From the NCBI GenBank assembly GCA_034933285.1, contig JAYFNT010000008.1:186001-250000 (forward strand): a stretch of DNA of 64,000 bases, in the 5' to 3' direction. The DNA comes from RPRC01 sp034933285 (GTDB lineage: Bacteria; Desulfobacterota; Desulfuromonadia; Geobacterales; Geobacteraceae). Under the pieces are notes generated by a model. It had not been told where the DNA came from. It saw only the letters and a program-made list of their open reading frames with translations, and made no database searches. Below are positions 24,895-33,000 of this stretch, in pieces (the first letter of the stretch is position 1; each line of letters begins with the position of its first letter). The position numbers and the translations under genes were made by a program.

Positions 24895-26772
24895 ATGGCT
24901 GACCACGATTCGACGAAGAGCAATGGTACACTGCATGACGACGATGTGAAAACAGTACGTGAAAACAATGATTTGTGCATGGCTAAAAGCATAACCAGGC
25001 GGGATTTCATGAAATATACCGCCGGTACGGTTGCCTGCCTGTATTTGGATACGCTGCTCACCGGATGTGGAGGCGGTAACAATACCCCCCGCACGCAGTT
25101 CGTTCAATGGCCGATCTCGAATGAAGTCTTCACGACGGCCCAACGGCAAATCCTCCCCGTTCCGATATCCGCAAGCGCACCGCAGATCAATCCGCGGGAC
25201 CTCGAGCTCTATACGGAATTCGGTTATGACGCCTGGCAAACGGGGCCGGGTTTGCCCCACACGCTATGGGACACCATCGCTCCCGACTATAACGGCGCGC
25301 CCAATGTCGCGCGCCTTCTCTCATTCTTTACCATTACCGACATCCATATCGCCGACAAGGAATCGCCGGCTCAGCCGCTCTATGTGGGCTGGATAGCGCA
25401 GGGGTGGACACCGGAGAGCGGCAGCACCTACAATACGTCGGCCTATTCGCCGGTTGTGCTCGCCACAACCCATGTTCTCGATGCCGCCGTGCAGACGATC
25501 AACGCGCTGCACAAGGTATCGCCGTTCGATTTCGGTATCTCCCTCGGCGATGCCTGCAACAATACCCAGTACAACGAGCTGAAATGGTATCTCGACGTCA
25601 TCGACGGCAAGGTCATCATCCCCAGCTCCGGCGCCCATATCGGCGCCGCCACCATCGATTACCAGAAGCCGTACAAGGCGGCCGGGCTCGACAAGTCCAT
25701 CCCCTGGTACCAGGTGCTCGGCAACCATGACCAGTTCTGGATGGGTTCCCTCCTTGAGAGCCCGAAGTGCCTGGCGGCCCATACCTCGGACACGATCATC
25801 AACATGGGTAACGATCCCAATCCGGAGAATGCCATGGCCGGCACCGGTTTGTACATGGGGGTGATCGACGGCTCCGATCCCCTGGGGGCAGTCATCAAGT
25901 CGGGACCGGAGGGAAGCTTCGCCGCGCCGCCGAAGGTCGTTGCCGACCAGAACCGCCGTTCTCTCTCGACCCTTACCGACTCGTACACGAACTGGATAAA
26001 CGAGTTCTTCACTACGTCATCCGGCCCGACCGGCCACGGCTTCAACCTGGTCAAACCGGACGCCCCGCCGGCCTGTTACAGCTTCGTGCCCAAGCCGGGC
26101 ATCCCGATCAAGATAATTGTGCTCGACGACACGGTCAAGGGACCCGGTCAGTCGAACTATGCCGCGGGGTGTCTCGACCAGCCCCGGCTCGACTGGCTGG
26201 CGGGAGAGCTCCAGGCCGGACAGGACAACAACCAGCTCATGATCGTCGCGGCGCACATCCCGTTCAACCCTTACCAGAATCTCGTCACCGACCCGGCCCA
26301 GGCGGAGGCGTCTCCCCCCCCGCCGTCCATGCAGCTTTTTGCAGCCACTTCTGTAGTCAGTGACACTACGTTGCCCACCTTTCTCCAGCAATATCCGAAT
26401 CTCATCATGTGGATCGCCGGACACCGCCACATGAATACCGTCACGCCGCAGATCCACTCCGATCCCACCCGCAGCTTCTGGGAGGTGGAGACCGCGTCGC
26501 TGCGCGATTTCCCGCAGCAGTTCCGGACCTTCGATATATATCGCAACAGCGACAATACGATCTCCATCATCATAACCAACGTGGACACGGCAGTGGCGGC
26601 GGGGTCGCCGGCAGCGACATCGCGGGGGGGCGCGGTCGCCGCCGCGCGGATATCCGCCGCCACCCCCGAGGCCAGAAGCGATACCACGTCGCATGCGATA
26701 AATGCCGAGCTCGTCGTGCAGTTGACCCCCGCCATGCAGGCGATTATCGCCAATACAGGGACGCCGGTGTAG
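24895..26772 (+). CDS. Tat-exported lipoprotein metallophosphoesterase 1
   Basis: 625 residues. After a 33-residue polar leader comes a twin-arginine signal (TRRDFMKYTAGTVACLYL) and a lipobox-like LLTGC followed by GGG, so the protein is probably folded before export and lipid-anchored. The calcineurin-like core has its metal motifs in order: TDIHIADKE, SLGDACNN, LGNHDQFW, VAAHIPFNP and AGHRHMN. It resembles the TIGR03768 (RPA4764-type) family. The C-terminus (about 575-625) is Ala/Ser-rich, without known domain. AGGAGA lies eight bases before the ATG. The next gene is a second enzyme with nearly the same signal, so the pair probably acts on extracytoplasmic phosphoesters; the substrate is unknown. 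Confidence 0.88.
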   Translation: MADHDSTKSNGTLHDDDVKTVRENNDLCMAKSITRRDFMKYTAGTVACLYLDTLLTGCGGGNNTPRTQFVQWPISNEVFTTAQRQILPVPISASAPQINPRDLELYTEFGYDAWQTGPGLPHTLWDTIAPDYNGAPNVARLLSFFTITDIHIADKESPAQPLYVGWIAQGWTPESGSTYNTSAYSPVVLATTHVLDAAVQTINALHKVSPFDFGISLGDACNNTQYNELKWYLDVIDGKVIIPSSGAHIGAATIDYQKPYKAAGLDKSIPWYQVLGNHDQFWMGSLLESPKCLAAHTSDTIINMGNDPNPENAMAGTGLYMGVIDGSDPLGAVIKSGPEGSFAAPPKVVADQNRRSLSTLTDSYTNWINEFFTTSSGPTGHGFNLVKPDAPPACYSFVPKPGIPIKIIVLDDTVKGPGQSNYAAGCLDQPRLDWLAGELQAGQDNNQLMIVAAHIPFNPYQNLVTDPAQAEASPPPPSMQLFAATSVVSDTTLPTFLQQYPNLIMWIAGHRHMNTVTPQIHSDPTRSFWEVETASLRDFPQQFRTFDIYRNSDNTISIIITNVDTAVAAGSPAATSRGGAVAAARISAATPEARSDTTSHAINAELVVQLTPAMQAIIANTGTPV

Positions 26773-26868
26773 TTCCCGCAGGTTTGACAAACCAGAAGGA
26801 ACCTTTCTGCCCGGCAAGAGGCGCAGAGGAGTTTTTCAAGATACCAAGACAATGCGAAGGTAGATATC

Positions 26869-28422
26869 ATGGTCGGTGGTTCAGACAAGAGCGGCGAGAT
26901 TCCGGCCGAAAGCAACTCAACTGCATGCGGCGGCAGCATGACCCGGCGTGATTTCATGAAATATTCCCTCGGAACAGTCGCATGCCTTTATCTGGGCGTG
27001 TTGAACACCGGTTGTGGTGGGGGAACCGCTACGGGCGGCAACTTTCCGGTGGTCGTTTTCTCCGATGTTCATTTCAACCCATTTTATGACCCGACTCTTT
27101 TTCCCGCTCTTTTCAACGAGAACGATACGGACGAGTGGGCGGGCATTTTTCAGACATCCGGCATAACTGCACCTTCGTCACGGGGTGGCGATACCAACTA
27201 CCCCTTGTTCAAACTTGCCCTCGCAGGCCTGAAGCAGAACCTGGGAGCAAGCCCGCTCGTTATTTTTACCGGCGACATCCTTGGGCATGGCTTGCCGCAG
27301 ATGTTTTATCTTCACCTCAATGGGACCCAAAATCCCAGGAACCCTGCAGACGTCGCGGCGATGCAGGCCTTTACCGACAAGGTGGTTTCCTTCTTCATGG
27401 GCCAGGTGAGGGTGGCTGTCGGAAACGTCCCCGTCATGTTCGCGGTTGGCAATGGCGATTCGTACTCGGGCTTTGGACCGAATATTCTGGATAGCAGTAT
27501 GAGCCCTGATAACAGTTTTCTTGTAAATACGGCAGAACTTTTTTATACGAAATTTTTGAACGGCACGGCAGATCATCAGGCATTTCTGGATACTTTCACG
27601 GTTGGAGGATATTATTCCGCCGAGCCTGCCGGAACCAACCTGATGGTGATCAGCCTCAATACCATCTTGTTTTGCCAGCTTTTCTCTTCCGGTCCGACTG
27701 CTAATGACAGCATAGTAGGCGCCGAATTTGACTGGCTTGATTCAAGACTCGCGGCGGCCGAAGTCAAAGGCAAAAAAGTGTGGCTCTTGATGCATGCGCC
27801 TCCCGGCGCGGATATAGGGACAACCGCCAAGCCTGCCAATGTCGACAGCAGCGGCACCATTGCAACTGCCACGATGATGTGGTGGCCGGCTTATCAGACA
27901 AGGTTCCTGGAGATACTTTCGAACTATCCGGGTATTGTATCCCTGACACTTGCCGGGCATACGCATATGGACGAATACCGTATCCTGCCGTCTTCCGGTG
28001 CACTTGAAATAACGCCCGCCATAAGCCCGTGGTTCGGCAACAACCCCGCCTTCAAGGTCTTTGTCATTTCCCGCGATACATGGAAACCGACCGATTTCAG
28101 CTCCCTGAACTATGACCTTGCTGCCAATCCGGCACAGTTCTACAATTATTACACCTTTTCGGCGGCGTATTCCAGCCAGGGGCTTCTGGACGCAGCTTTG
28201 ACGCAGCTTACTCCGGCACTCGTCACGAATCAGGATAAACAGAAGCTTTACAGAGGGTACTATTATTCCGGAAACAATTCCTTGACTGCCGTCACTTATC
28301 CTCCTGGCAATTCCTACAGTCCGATTACCGACACGACCTGGCCGATTTACTGGAGCGGCATTGGACATATGGACCAGCAGGCGTTTAAAGATTCCGTGAA
28401 CACCTATCCGCCTCAATGTTGA
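26869..28422 (+). CDS. Tat-exported lipoprotein metallophosphoesterase 2 (acid-sphingomyelinase-like)
   Basis: 517 residues. The signal TRRDFMKYSLGTVACLYLG plus NTGC-GGG closely matches the upstream gene's signal, but the enzyme is of a different subfamily. Metal motifs are VFSDVHFNPF, FTGDILGHG, VGNGDSYSG (Asn-Gly-Asp replacing the usual GNHD), LMHAPPG and LAGHTHMDE. This pattern fits the acid-sphingomyelinase/endopolyphosphatase-like metallophosphatases, which cleave phosphodiesters or polyphosphate. AAGGT precedes the ATG; an internal ATG right before RRDF is an alternative. The 96-bp gap to the upstream gene allows co-transcription. Confidence 0.87.
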   Translation: MVGGSDKSGEIPAESNSTACGGSMTRRDFMKYSLGTVACLYLGVLNTGCGGGTATGGNFPVVVFSDVHFNPFYDPTLFPALFNENDTDEWAGIFQTSGITAPSSRGGDTNYPLFKLALAGLKQNLGASPLVIFTGDILGHGLPQMFYLHLNGTQNPRNPADVAAMQAFTDKVVSFFMGQVRVAVGNVPVMFAVGNGDSYSGFGPNILDSSMSPDNSFLVNTAELFYTKFLNGTADHQAFLDTFTVGGYYSAEPAGTNLMVISLNTILFCQLFSSGPTANDSIVGAEFDWLDSRLAAAEVKGKKVWLLMHAPPGADIGTTAKPANVDSSGTIATATMMWWPAYQTRFLEILSNYPGIVSLTLAGHTHMDEYRILPSSGALEITPAISPWFGNNPAFKVFVISRDTWKPTDFSSLNYDLAANPAQFYNYYTFSAAYSSQGLLDAALTQLTPALVTNQDKQKLYRGYYYSGNNSLTAVTYPPGNSYSPITDTTWPIYWSGIGHMDQQAFKDSVNTYPPQC

Positions 28423-28513
28423 TAAAGTAAAGAATCCGCGCCCACCTGAGGCGGCTTTGAAAATCGCCCCCCGGATGCAGTCGCCGCGCCAGGCATGGCG
28501 CAGCGCATAAAAT

Positions 28514-28551
28514 AACAGGCCACTCCCCACCATGGGAAATGGCCTGTTTCA
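28514..28551. terminator. Hairpin terminator after the metallophosphoesterase pair
   Basis: AACAGGCCA pairs with TGGCCTGTT across a 17-base loop and is followed by a short T run. It lies between the rightward phosphoesterase genes and the convergent bioC. Confidence 0.6.
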
Positions 28552-28593
28552 CTGCCAGCTTTGGCGACTGATGTTCATCCGAACCGCTGTTTA

Positions 28594-29412
28594 TCAGGCT
28601 TTTCTCCCTGCCCCCCAGATGACTTCGTATGTGACAGGGATTCGCCGTTCGCAGCCGAATTCCTCCTGGTAGATCTCGCTCATTCTCCGCATCACCCTGC
28701 GGCTCTGCAGCCCACGCCTGCCGCCGGTCGACGCGTTCCCGGCGCCTATCCGCCGCAGTGCCAGCAAAAGGGATTTGACGGAATCATATTGTTCGGTTTC
28801 AAGCGTTGAACGGGTGTCGCACTGGCTGAAGCCCGCCCTTCCAAGTGCGTCCGCCACCTCGTCAACGGAGAAAAAGCTGTGGCTCCTGTCTTCAGCGATC
28901 CGCCCTGCCTCTTCCAGCGCCCTGCGGTAGCAGTGCCTGAGCTCCGTCATGGTCCCGCCACCGAACAGGGCGAACCGGAAGCAGCCGCCGGACGCCAGCA
29001 CCCGCTCGATCTCGCGGAAAGCCGCATCCAGGCTGTTCAGCCACTGGAACGTGGAAGTGGACAGGACCAGGTCGAAGGAGCAATCGGCAAAGGGCAGAGA
29101 TTCCCCGTCTCCGGTCACCCGCGCTACCCCTCCCCTTCCACGCGAACCCGCAATGCTGCAATTTCCCATCCCCGCAGCCTGGTCGAGTCCAACCAGCAGC
29201 GAATCCACATACAGAGCCCTTATCTTTTGAATCAGCATGCCTGTTCCGGCGCCCACGTCAAGGACCCGACCGGGAGTGTCTGTTCCGGCGGCATCACGAA
29301 GCTGTGCGGCAAGCTGTTCAACCACGCGCTTCTGCACGTCCACGGTCTCATCGTAGAAGACGGCCTGCCGGTCGAAGGACCTGCGCACCCTTGCCTTATC
29401 TATTGCCTTCAT
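28594..29412 (-). CDS. bioC: Malonyl-ACP O-methyltransferase
   Basis: BioC methylates malonyl-ACP to disguise it as a fatty-acid primer for pimelate synthesis, the first dedicated step to biotin. The protein has about 272 residues, with the typical N-terminal block KARVRRSFDRQAVFYDETVDVQ, the SAM-binding motif I VLDVGAGTGML, and LSTSTFQWL characteristic of BioC. The ATG at 29412 with GGGAAAG upstream is preferred over a TTG at 29424. It overlaps the end of bioH by 17 bases, so it is translationally coupled to the esterase that removes the same methyl group. Confidence 0.93.
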   Translation of the reverse strand: MKAIDKARVRRSFDRQAVFYDETVDVQKRVVEQLAAQLRDAAGTDTPGRVLDVGAGTGMLIQKIRALYVDSLLVGLDQAAGMGNCSIAGSRGRGGVARVTGDGESLPFADCSFDLVLSTSTFQWLNSLDAAFREIERVLASGGCFRFALFGGGTMTELRHCYRRALEEAGRIAEDRSHSFFSVDEVADALGRAGFSQCDTRSTLETEQYDSVKSLLLALRRIGAGNASTGGRRGLQSRRVMRRMSEIYQEEFGCERRIPVTYEVIWGAGRKA

Positions 29413-30223
29413 AAACTTTCCCAAGAAAGGTGGTCAGGATTTCGCCCAATTCCGCTGCCCTGGTCAGCATGGGTGCATGGCCGGCGCCGTCCAGCACTTT
29501 CAGCGTGGCATTCGGCAAACGCTCCGCCATGAAGCGTGATGAACCCACCGGACAGATCGAATCATCGGAGCCGTGCACGAGAATTACCGGTATATCCACC
29601 GCATCGAGCCCGGCCCGCAAATCAGCGGTGGCAAGCGTTTCAAGTGAACGCGCCGCCCCATGACGGGAAGGCTTAGGAGCTACCGTAAAGAACTCCTCTT
29701 CAATCCTCGCATGATCGGTCGAGGACCGCTCCCCGCTGGTGAACATGCCGCGGAAAAACTCTTCCCGCGCCTTTTCGCTGTCCCTTTGCAAACGATGCCC
29801 GAGCACCCTTGGCTCCCTGGGCGAAAGGGCACAGGGATAGCCGGGTTCGGATGTGAATTTCGCGGTTCCCGATACCAGCACCAGGGACGACAACCGCTCA
29901 CGAAGCGCCGGGAATGCTGCAAGGGCGACCATGGCCCCCAGGGACCAGCCGATAACCGTCACGTCACGCATGTCGAAGTGATCCAGCAGTCCGGCCAGAT
30001 CGGCCACCAGGTTTTCCATGGCATACCCATCGCCAGGCGATGCGGAAAGACCATGCCCGCGGAGATCCGACACAAGGCAGCGGTAACGTGGCGACAGGGA
30101 ACGGACAAGGGCGCGCCACACGGACCCGGACTGGGACCAGCCATGCAGGAACACCAGGAACGGCCCCTCCCCCGACACTTCGTAATGTATGGAAGTTGCA
30201 GCACTGCTCAGAAAGTCCGGCAT
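29396..30223 (-). CDS. bioH: Pimeloyl-ACP methyl ester carboxylesterase-like alpha/beta hydrolase
   Basis: 275 residues with an alpha/beta hydrolase fold: oxyanion-hole HGWSQSG near 27, nucleophile Ser about 93 in GWSLGAM, Asp in HGSDDSICP and His in GAGHAPML. GWSLGG-like elbows are typical of BioH. Position between bioF and bioC supports a role in cleaving the methyl ester of pimeloyl-ACP once chain growth is complete. Overall similarity to E. coli BioH is modest, so the assignment leans on context. The preceding 153-bp gap contains two perfect palindromes. Confidence 0.85.
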   Translation of the reverse strand: MPDFLSSAATSIHYEVSGEGPFLVFLHGWSQSGSVWRALVRSLSPRYRCLVSDLRGHGLSASPGDGYAMENLVADLAGLLDHFDMRDVTVIGWSLGAMVALAAFPALRERLSSLVLVSGTAKFTSEPGYPCALSPREPRVLGHRLQRDSEKAREEFFRGMFTSGERSSTDHARIEEEFFTVAPKPSRHGAARSLETLATADLRAGLDAVDIPVILVHGSDDSICPVGSSRFMAERLPNATLKVLDGAGHAPMLTRAAELGEILTTFLGKVYEGNR

Positions 30224-30239
30224 CAGCCATCACCACGCA

Positions 30240-30276
30240 TGGTGCGATCGCACCAATTTTCGGTATACCGAAAATT
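30240..30276. promoter_or_regulatory. Two adjoining perfect palindromes upstream of bioH
   Basis: TGGTGCGATCGCACCA (30240-30255) is a perfect 16-bp palindrome with the HIP1-like core GCGATCGC. The second, 30255-30276, is a perfect 22-bp palindrome with half-site AATTTTCGGTA; the two share one base. They lie 17-53 bp upstream of the bioH start, in a gap otherwise without features. An operator or an mRNA-processing structure is possible; neither matches the BirA box. Confidence 0.5.
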
Positions 30277-30376
30277 CAGAAATATACATCTATTCATGGT
30301 ATTTACGACACAACATTACAAGTTCCAGTTAAATATTTACTCGCAAAAGAGGCCAAGCAGACCCGGAAGGCTTCCC

Positions 30377-31555
30377 TCATGCTACCCCAAATTTCCTGCC
30401 GGTTCTTTCGATGAGTTCCACTGCGCGCTCCAGATCCTGTTCCTTGTGGGTTGCCATTACCGTCAGGCGAAGCCGGCTGCTGCCTCGCGGAACGGTTGGC
30501 GGCCGGATTCCCTGGACAAAAATCCCCTTTTCCAGCAGCTGCCGGGAGAACTCCATGGTTTCGACAGTCCCCCCCACGTGCAGCGGGATGATCTGTGTCC
30601 GGCTGCCCAGGGTATCGAAACCGGCGGTTTCCAGGAAGCTTCGGACTGCGTCGGCATGTCTCATTACCCTATTACGCAACGTACGCCCCTCGGATGATTC
30701 CACGATGTCCAGTGCCGCAAGCGCCGTGGCCAGGACTGACGGGGGAAGAGACGTGGAAAAGATGAAGCTGCGAGCCCGGTTGACCAGCAACTCGATTATC
30801 TCCCGGGATGCGGCCACATAGGCGCCGAAGCCGCCAAGAGCCTTGCCCAGCGTTCCCATGTGGATGTCTATACCGGCCTCGACTCCACAATGTTCGGCAG
30901 TTCCCCTGCCGCAATCTCCCAGGACTCCTGTCCCGTGGGCATCGTCCACCATGAGAATCGTCCCGAATTCCTTCTTCAACGATACCAGTTCCGGCAAGTG
31001 AGCCAGGTCTCCGTCCATGCTGAAAACACCATCAGTCACAACCAGTTTCCGCCCCTCGTTTGACCGCGTTCCCTCAAGCAGGCGGCGGAGCGCTGCCATG
31101 TCCCGGTGGGGATAACGGAGCAGCCGCGCTCTGGACAGCAGGCAACCGTCGACTATACTGGCATGGTTGAGGCGGTCGCTGAAAACCAGATCTCCCCTGC
31201 CGACAAGCGCGGGGATCACGCCAGTGTTCGCGGCATATCCGGAATTGAACACGAGGGCGCTCTTGGTGCCTTTGAAATAGGCCAGACGATACTCCAGTTC
31301 CTCATGGAGTTCCATTGTTCCCGAAACCAGACGTGATGCCCCAGTGCCCGCACCGTAACTTTCCACCGCCCGTACCGCGGCCTCCTTCAGATAGGGATGA
31401 TCAGCAAGCCCCAGATAGTTATTGGAACACAAGAGGAGCACATCGCGGCCATCAAGGTTGACATGTGCCCCCTGGCTGCCGGATATGGTGCGAATATGAC
31501 GATAGAGCCCTTGTTCCTTCAAATCGTCCAGTTCTTTCATGAAAATTCCCGGCAT
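30377..31555 (-). CDS. bioF: 8-amino-7-oxononanoate synthase
   Basis: BioF is the PLP enzyme that condenses pimeloyl-ACP with alanine in biotin synthesis. Family blocks are YLGLADHP, SYGAGTGASRLVSGTMELHEELE, VFNSGYAANTGVI, DRLNHASIVDG, VDDAHGTGVLG and the PLP lysine near residue 235 in GTLGKALGGFG. The start is ambiguous: ATGs at 31540 (MKELDD) and 31555 (MPGIF) each have a purine-rich site, and the frame opens at 31576. I use 31555. It is the first gene of a bioF-bioH-bioC unit, 41 bases downstream of a BirA-type operator. Confidence 0.95.
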   Translation of the reverse strand: MPGIFMKELDDLKEQGLYRHIRTISGSQGAHVNLDGRDVLLLCSNNYLGLADHPYLKEAAVRAVESYGAGTGASRLVSGTMELHEELEYRLAYFKGTKSALVFNSGYAANTGVIPALVGRGDLVFSDRLNHASIVDGCLLSRARLLRYPHRDMAALRRLLEGTRSNEGRKLVVTDGVFSMDGDLAHLPELVSLKKEFGTILMVDDAHGTGVLGDCGRGTAEHCGVEAGIDIHMGTLGKALGGFGAYVAASREIIELLVNRARSFIFSTSLPPSVLATALAALDIVESSEGRTLRNRVMRHADAVRSFLETAGFDTLGSRTQIIPLHVGGTVETMEFSRQLLEKGIFVQGIRPPTVPRGSSRLRLTVMATHKEQDLERAVELIERTGRKFGVA

Positions 31556-31595
31556 ATACAATACCCCTGCGCTCAACGTAAAAGCGGCGCTTCAG

Positions 31596-31627
31596 TTGTC
31601 AACCAACACTATACCATTGGTTGACAA
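31596..31627. promoter_or_regulatory. BirA biotin operator upstream of bioF
   Basis: TTGTCAACC, 14 bases, GGTTGACAA is a perfect inverted repeat. It fits the widely conserved biotin-repressor site (TTGTnAACC-N14/15-GGTTnACAA). A -10-like TATAGT on the minus strand lies inside the spacer, so bound BirA-biotinoyl-AMP would block the promoter. This predicts a BirA with an N-terminal helix-turn-helix elsewhere in the genome. Confidence 0.88.
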
Positions 31628-31787
31628 TAATGGAAGTACCACACCATACGGATTTTGTAAAAGGATTTTTCCGCTAGATACGGGGAAAATCATTTCCGGA
31701 AACCTTTCCCGATTGGCAAGAAAATGACTTAGCCCCTGTCTGTACTGCCGGTTTTTGCCCGCCGGCCTAACCGCCCTGATCGAATGG

Positions 31788-32582
31788 TTATTGCTGTTTC
31801 TGGAAGACGCCTCCAACAAGGGTAGCCGTGATGCTCCCTACCTTCACCTTGGTCTTCATCTTCACCGGGAGCAGTCTGTGATCGTCAGTCAGCCAAATGT
31901 ACATGTCACCCCGTTTGTCCATGATCCCTTCGGATTTGAGCAGCGGCTTGATCACTATGGTGTCGAAGTTTCCCAGCCTTGTTTTCAGCTTCTCTTTACG
32001 CAGAACCTGGACCTCAACCCTCCAGACCTTCTTGTTGTCCAGGATCGTCAAAAAAACAGGCTTGCCCACCTCCAGCTTGAGAGTCCTCACGAAATAAAAG
32101 CTGGAGAGAGTGTCAAAAGTGCTTCCGGGAAGGTCTATCTCCACTTTTTCCCCGTTAAGGTGGTCCCGGTATTGGCTGGTCTTCCTGGCCTGGTCAAACA
32201 GTATCTCCCGGTCACGGCGGTGGCTCCCTTCGCGGATCTTCATCCGGTACGACCTGGGCAGGCCTATACCGGGTGGCTTGGCGCCGGTCAACACCGATTC
32301 TATGCGATCCTCAACAGGGAAAAAGGTCGATATCCAGTCGGCCGAACGGGCGGTAGAGACAATATGGATCTCGTTACCCACCTGGTTTACTTCCTGTATT
32401 GCCGTGCCGGCCTTGATGCCGGTCCAGGTCAGGTCATAGACCAGTTTCTCGGGAATGGAGATGGCTGCCGCAGGAGAGGCGGAAACGAACGATAAAGCAG
32501 ACAGCAATATCAGTCCAGACAAAAGGAACAACAAGGATTTTTGGGGGATCTCTTCCCTGTTTCTCATTTTCACGGCATGCAT
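31788..32582 (-). CDS. DUF3108 family exported protein
   Basis: 264 residues. The ATG at 32582 has a strong GGAGGG six bases upstream, giving a signal peptide (SLLFLLSGLILLSALSFVSASPAAA). The mature part is a beta-rich DUF3108 domain: EKLVYDLTWTGIKAGTAIQEV, the SADWISTFFPVEDRIES block, FDTLSSFYFVRTL and a C-terminal DDHRLLPVKMKTKVKVGSI. Family members are probable periplasmic or outer-membrane-linked lipid-binding-like proteins of unknown role. The gene stands alone. Confidence 0.85.
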   Translation of the reverse strand: MHAVKMRNREEIPQKSLLFLLSGLILLSALSFVSASPAAAISIPEKLVYDLTWTGIKAGTAIQEVNQVGNEIHIVSTARSADWISTFFPVEDRIESVLTGAKPPGIGLPRSYRMKIREGSHRRDREILFDQARKTSQYRDHLNGEKVEIDLPGSTFDTLSSFYFVRTLKLEVGKPVFLTILDNKKVWRVEVQVLRKEKLKTRLGNFDTIVIKPLLKSEGIMDKRGDMYIWLTDDHRLLPVKMKTKVKVGSITATLVGGVFQKQQ

Positions 32583-32708
32583 GTCAGACCCTCCTTTCAC
32601 CGCTGAAATGCCGGCCGGCAAAAGCTTAGCCATTCAGTTCAACGGTTCTCTGCCTGATTCTCTTTTGCAGCGAGACCGATCGTTTAGGACCCGCTCATTG
32701 GCCAAGGG

Positions 32709-32736
32709 TTGATTTCACAAAGCGCTCTGCTATAGT
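32709..32736 (+). promoter_or_regulatory. Probable sigma-70-type promoter of the small SAP protein gene
   Basis: TTGATT (32709-32714), a 16-bp spacer and TATAGT (32731-32736) lie 50 bp before the ATG at 32787. No competing ORF covers the region. Confidence 0.5.
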
Positions 32737-32786
32737 TGTACATAATTTTCCGGAACGACGCCCGATTTCCCCGGGAGGAGAAACCC

Positions 32787-32966
32787 ATGAAAGTTGAAGA
32801 CATAAAGAAAATCGCCCAGACGCACGGGATAAAGACCGCCAAGATGAAAAAGGTCGACCTGGTCAGAAGCATTCAGCGCGCCGAGGGCAACAACGACTGC
32901 TACAATACCGGCTTGGCGGACACTTGCGGCCAGTTGGAATGCCTTTGGCGCGACGACTGCTGCTGA
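32787..32966 (+). CDS. 59-aa SAP-like, Cys-rich small protein
   Basis: GGGAGGAG precedes the ATG at 32787. Residues 1-38 form a SAP/Rho-N-like helix-extended-loop-helix motif (MKVEDIKKIAQTHGIKTAKM followed by KKVDLVRSIQRAEG), which binds nucleic acids in larger proteins. The last 20 residues are acidic and hold five cysteines (DCYNTGLADTCG to DDCC), possibly a small metal site. I recall similar short proteins in Geobacter genomes, all uncharacterised. It has its own promoter and lies between divergent and convergent neighbours. Confidence 0.85.
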   Translation: MKVEDIKKIAQTHGIKTAKMKKVDLVRSIQRAEGNNDCYNTGLADTCGQLECLWRDDCC

Positions 32967-33000
32967 GCGGGACAGCACAACCCGGCCGGCAACCCGGCAC

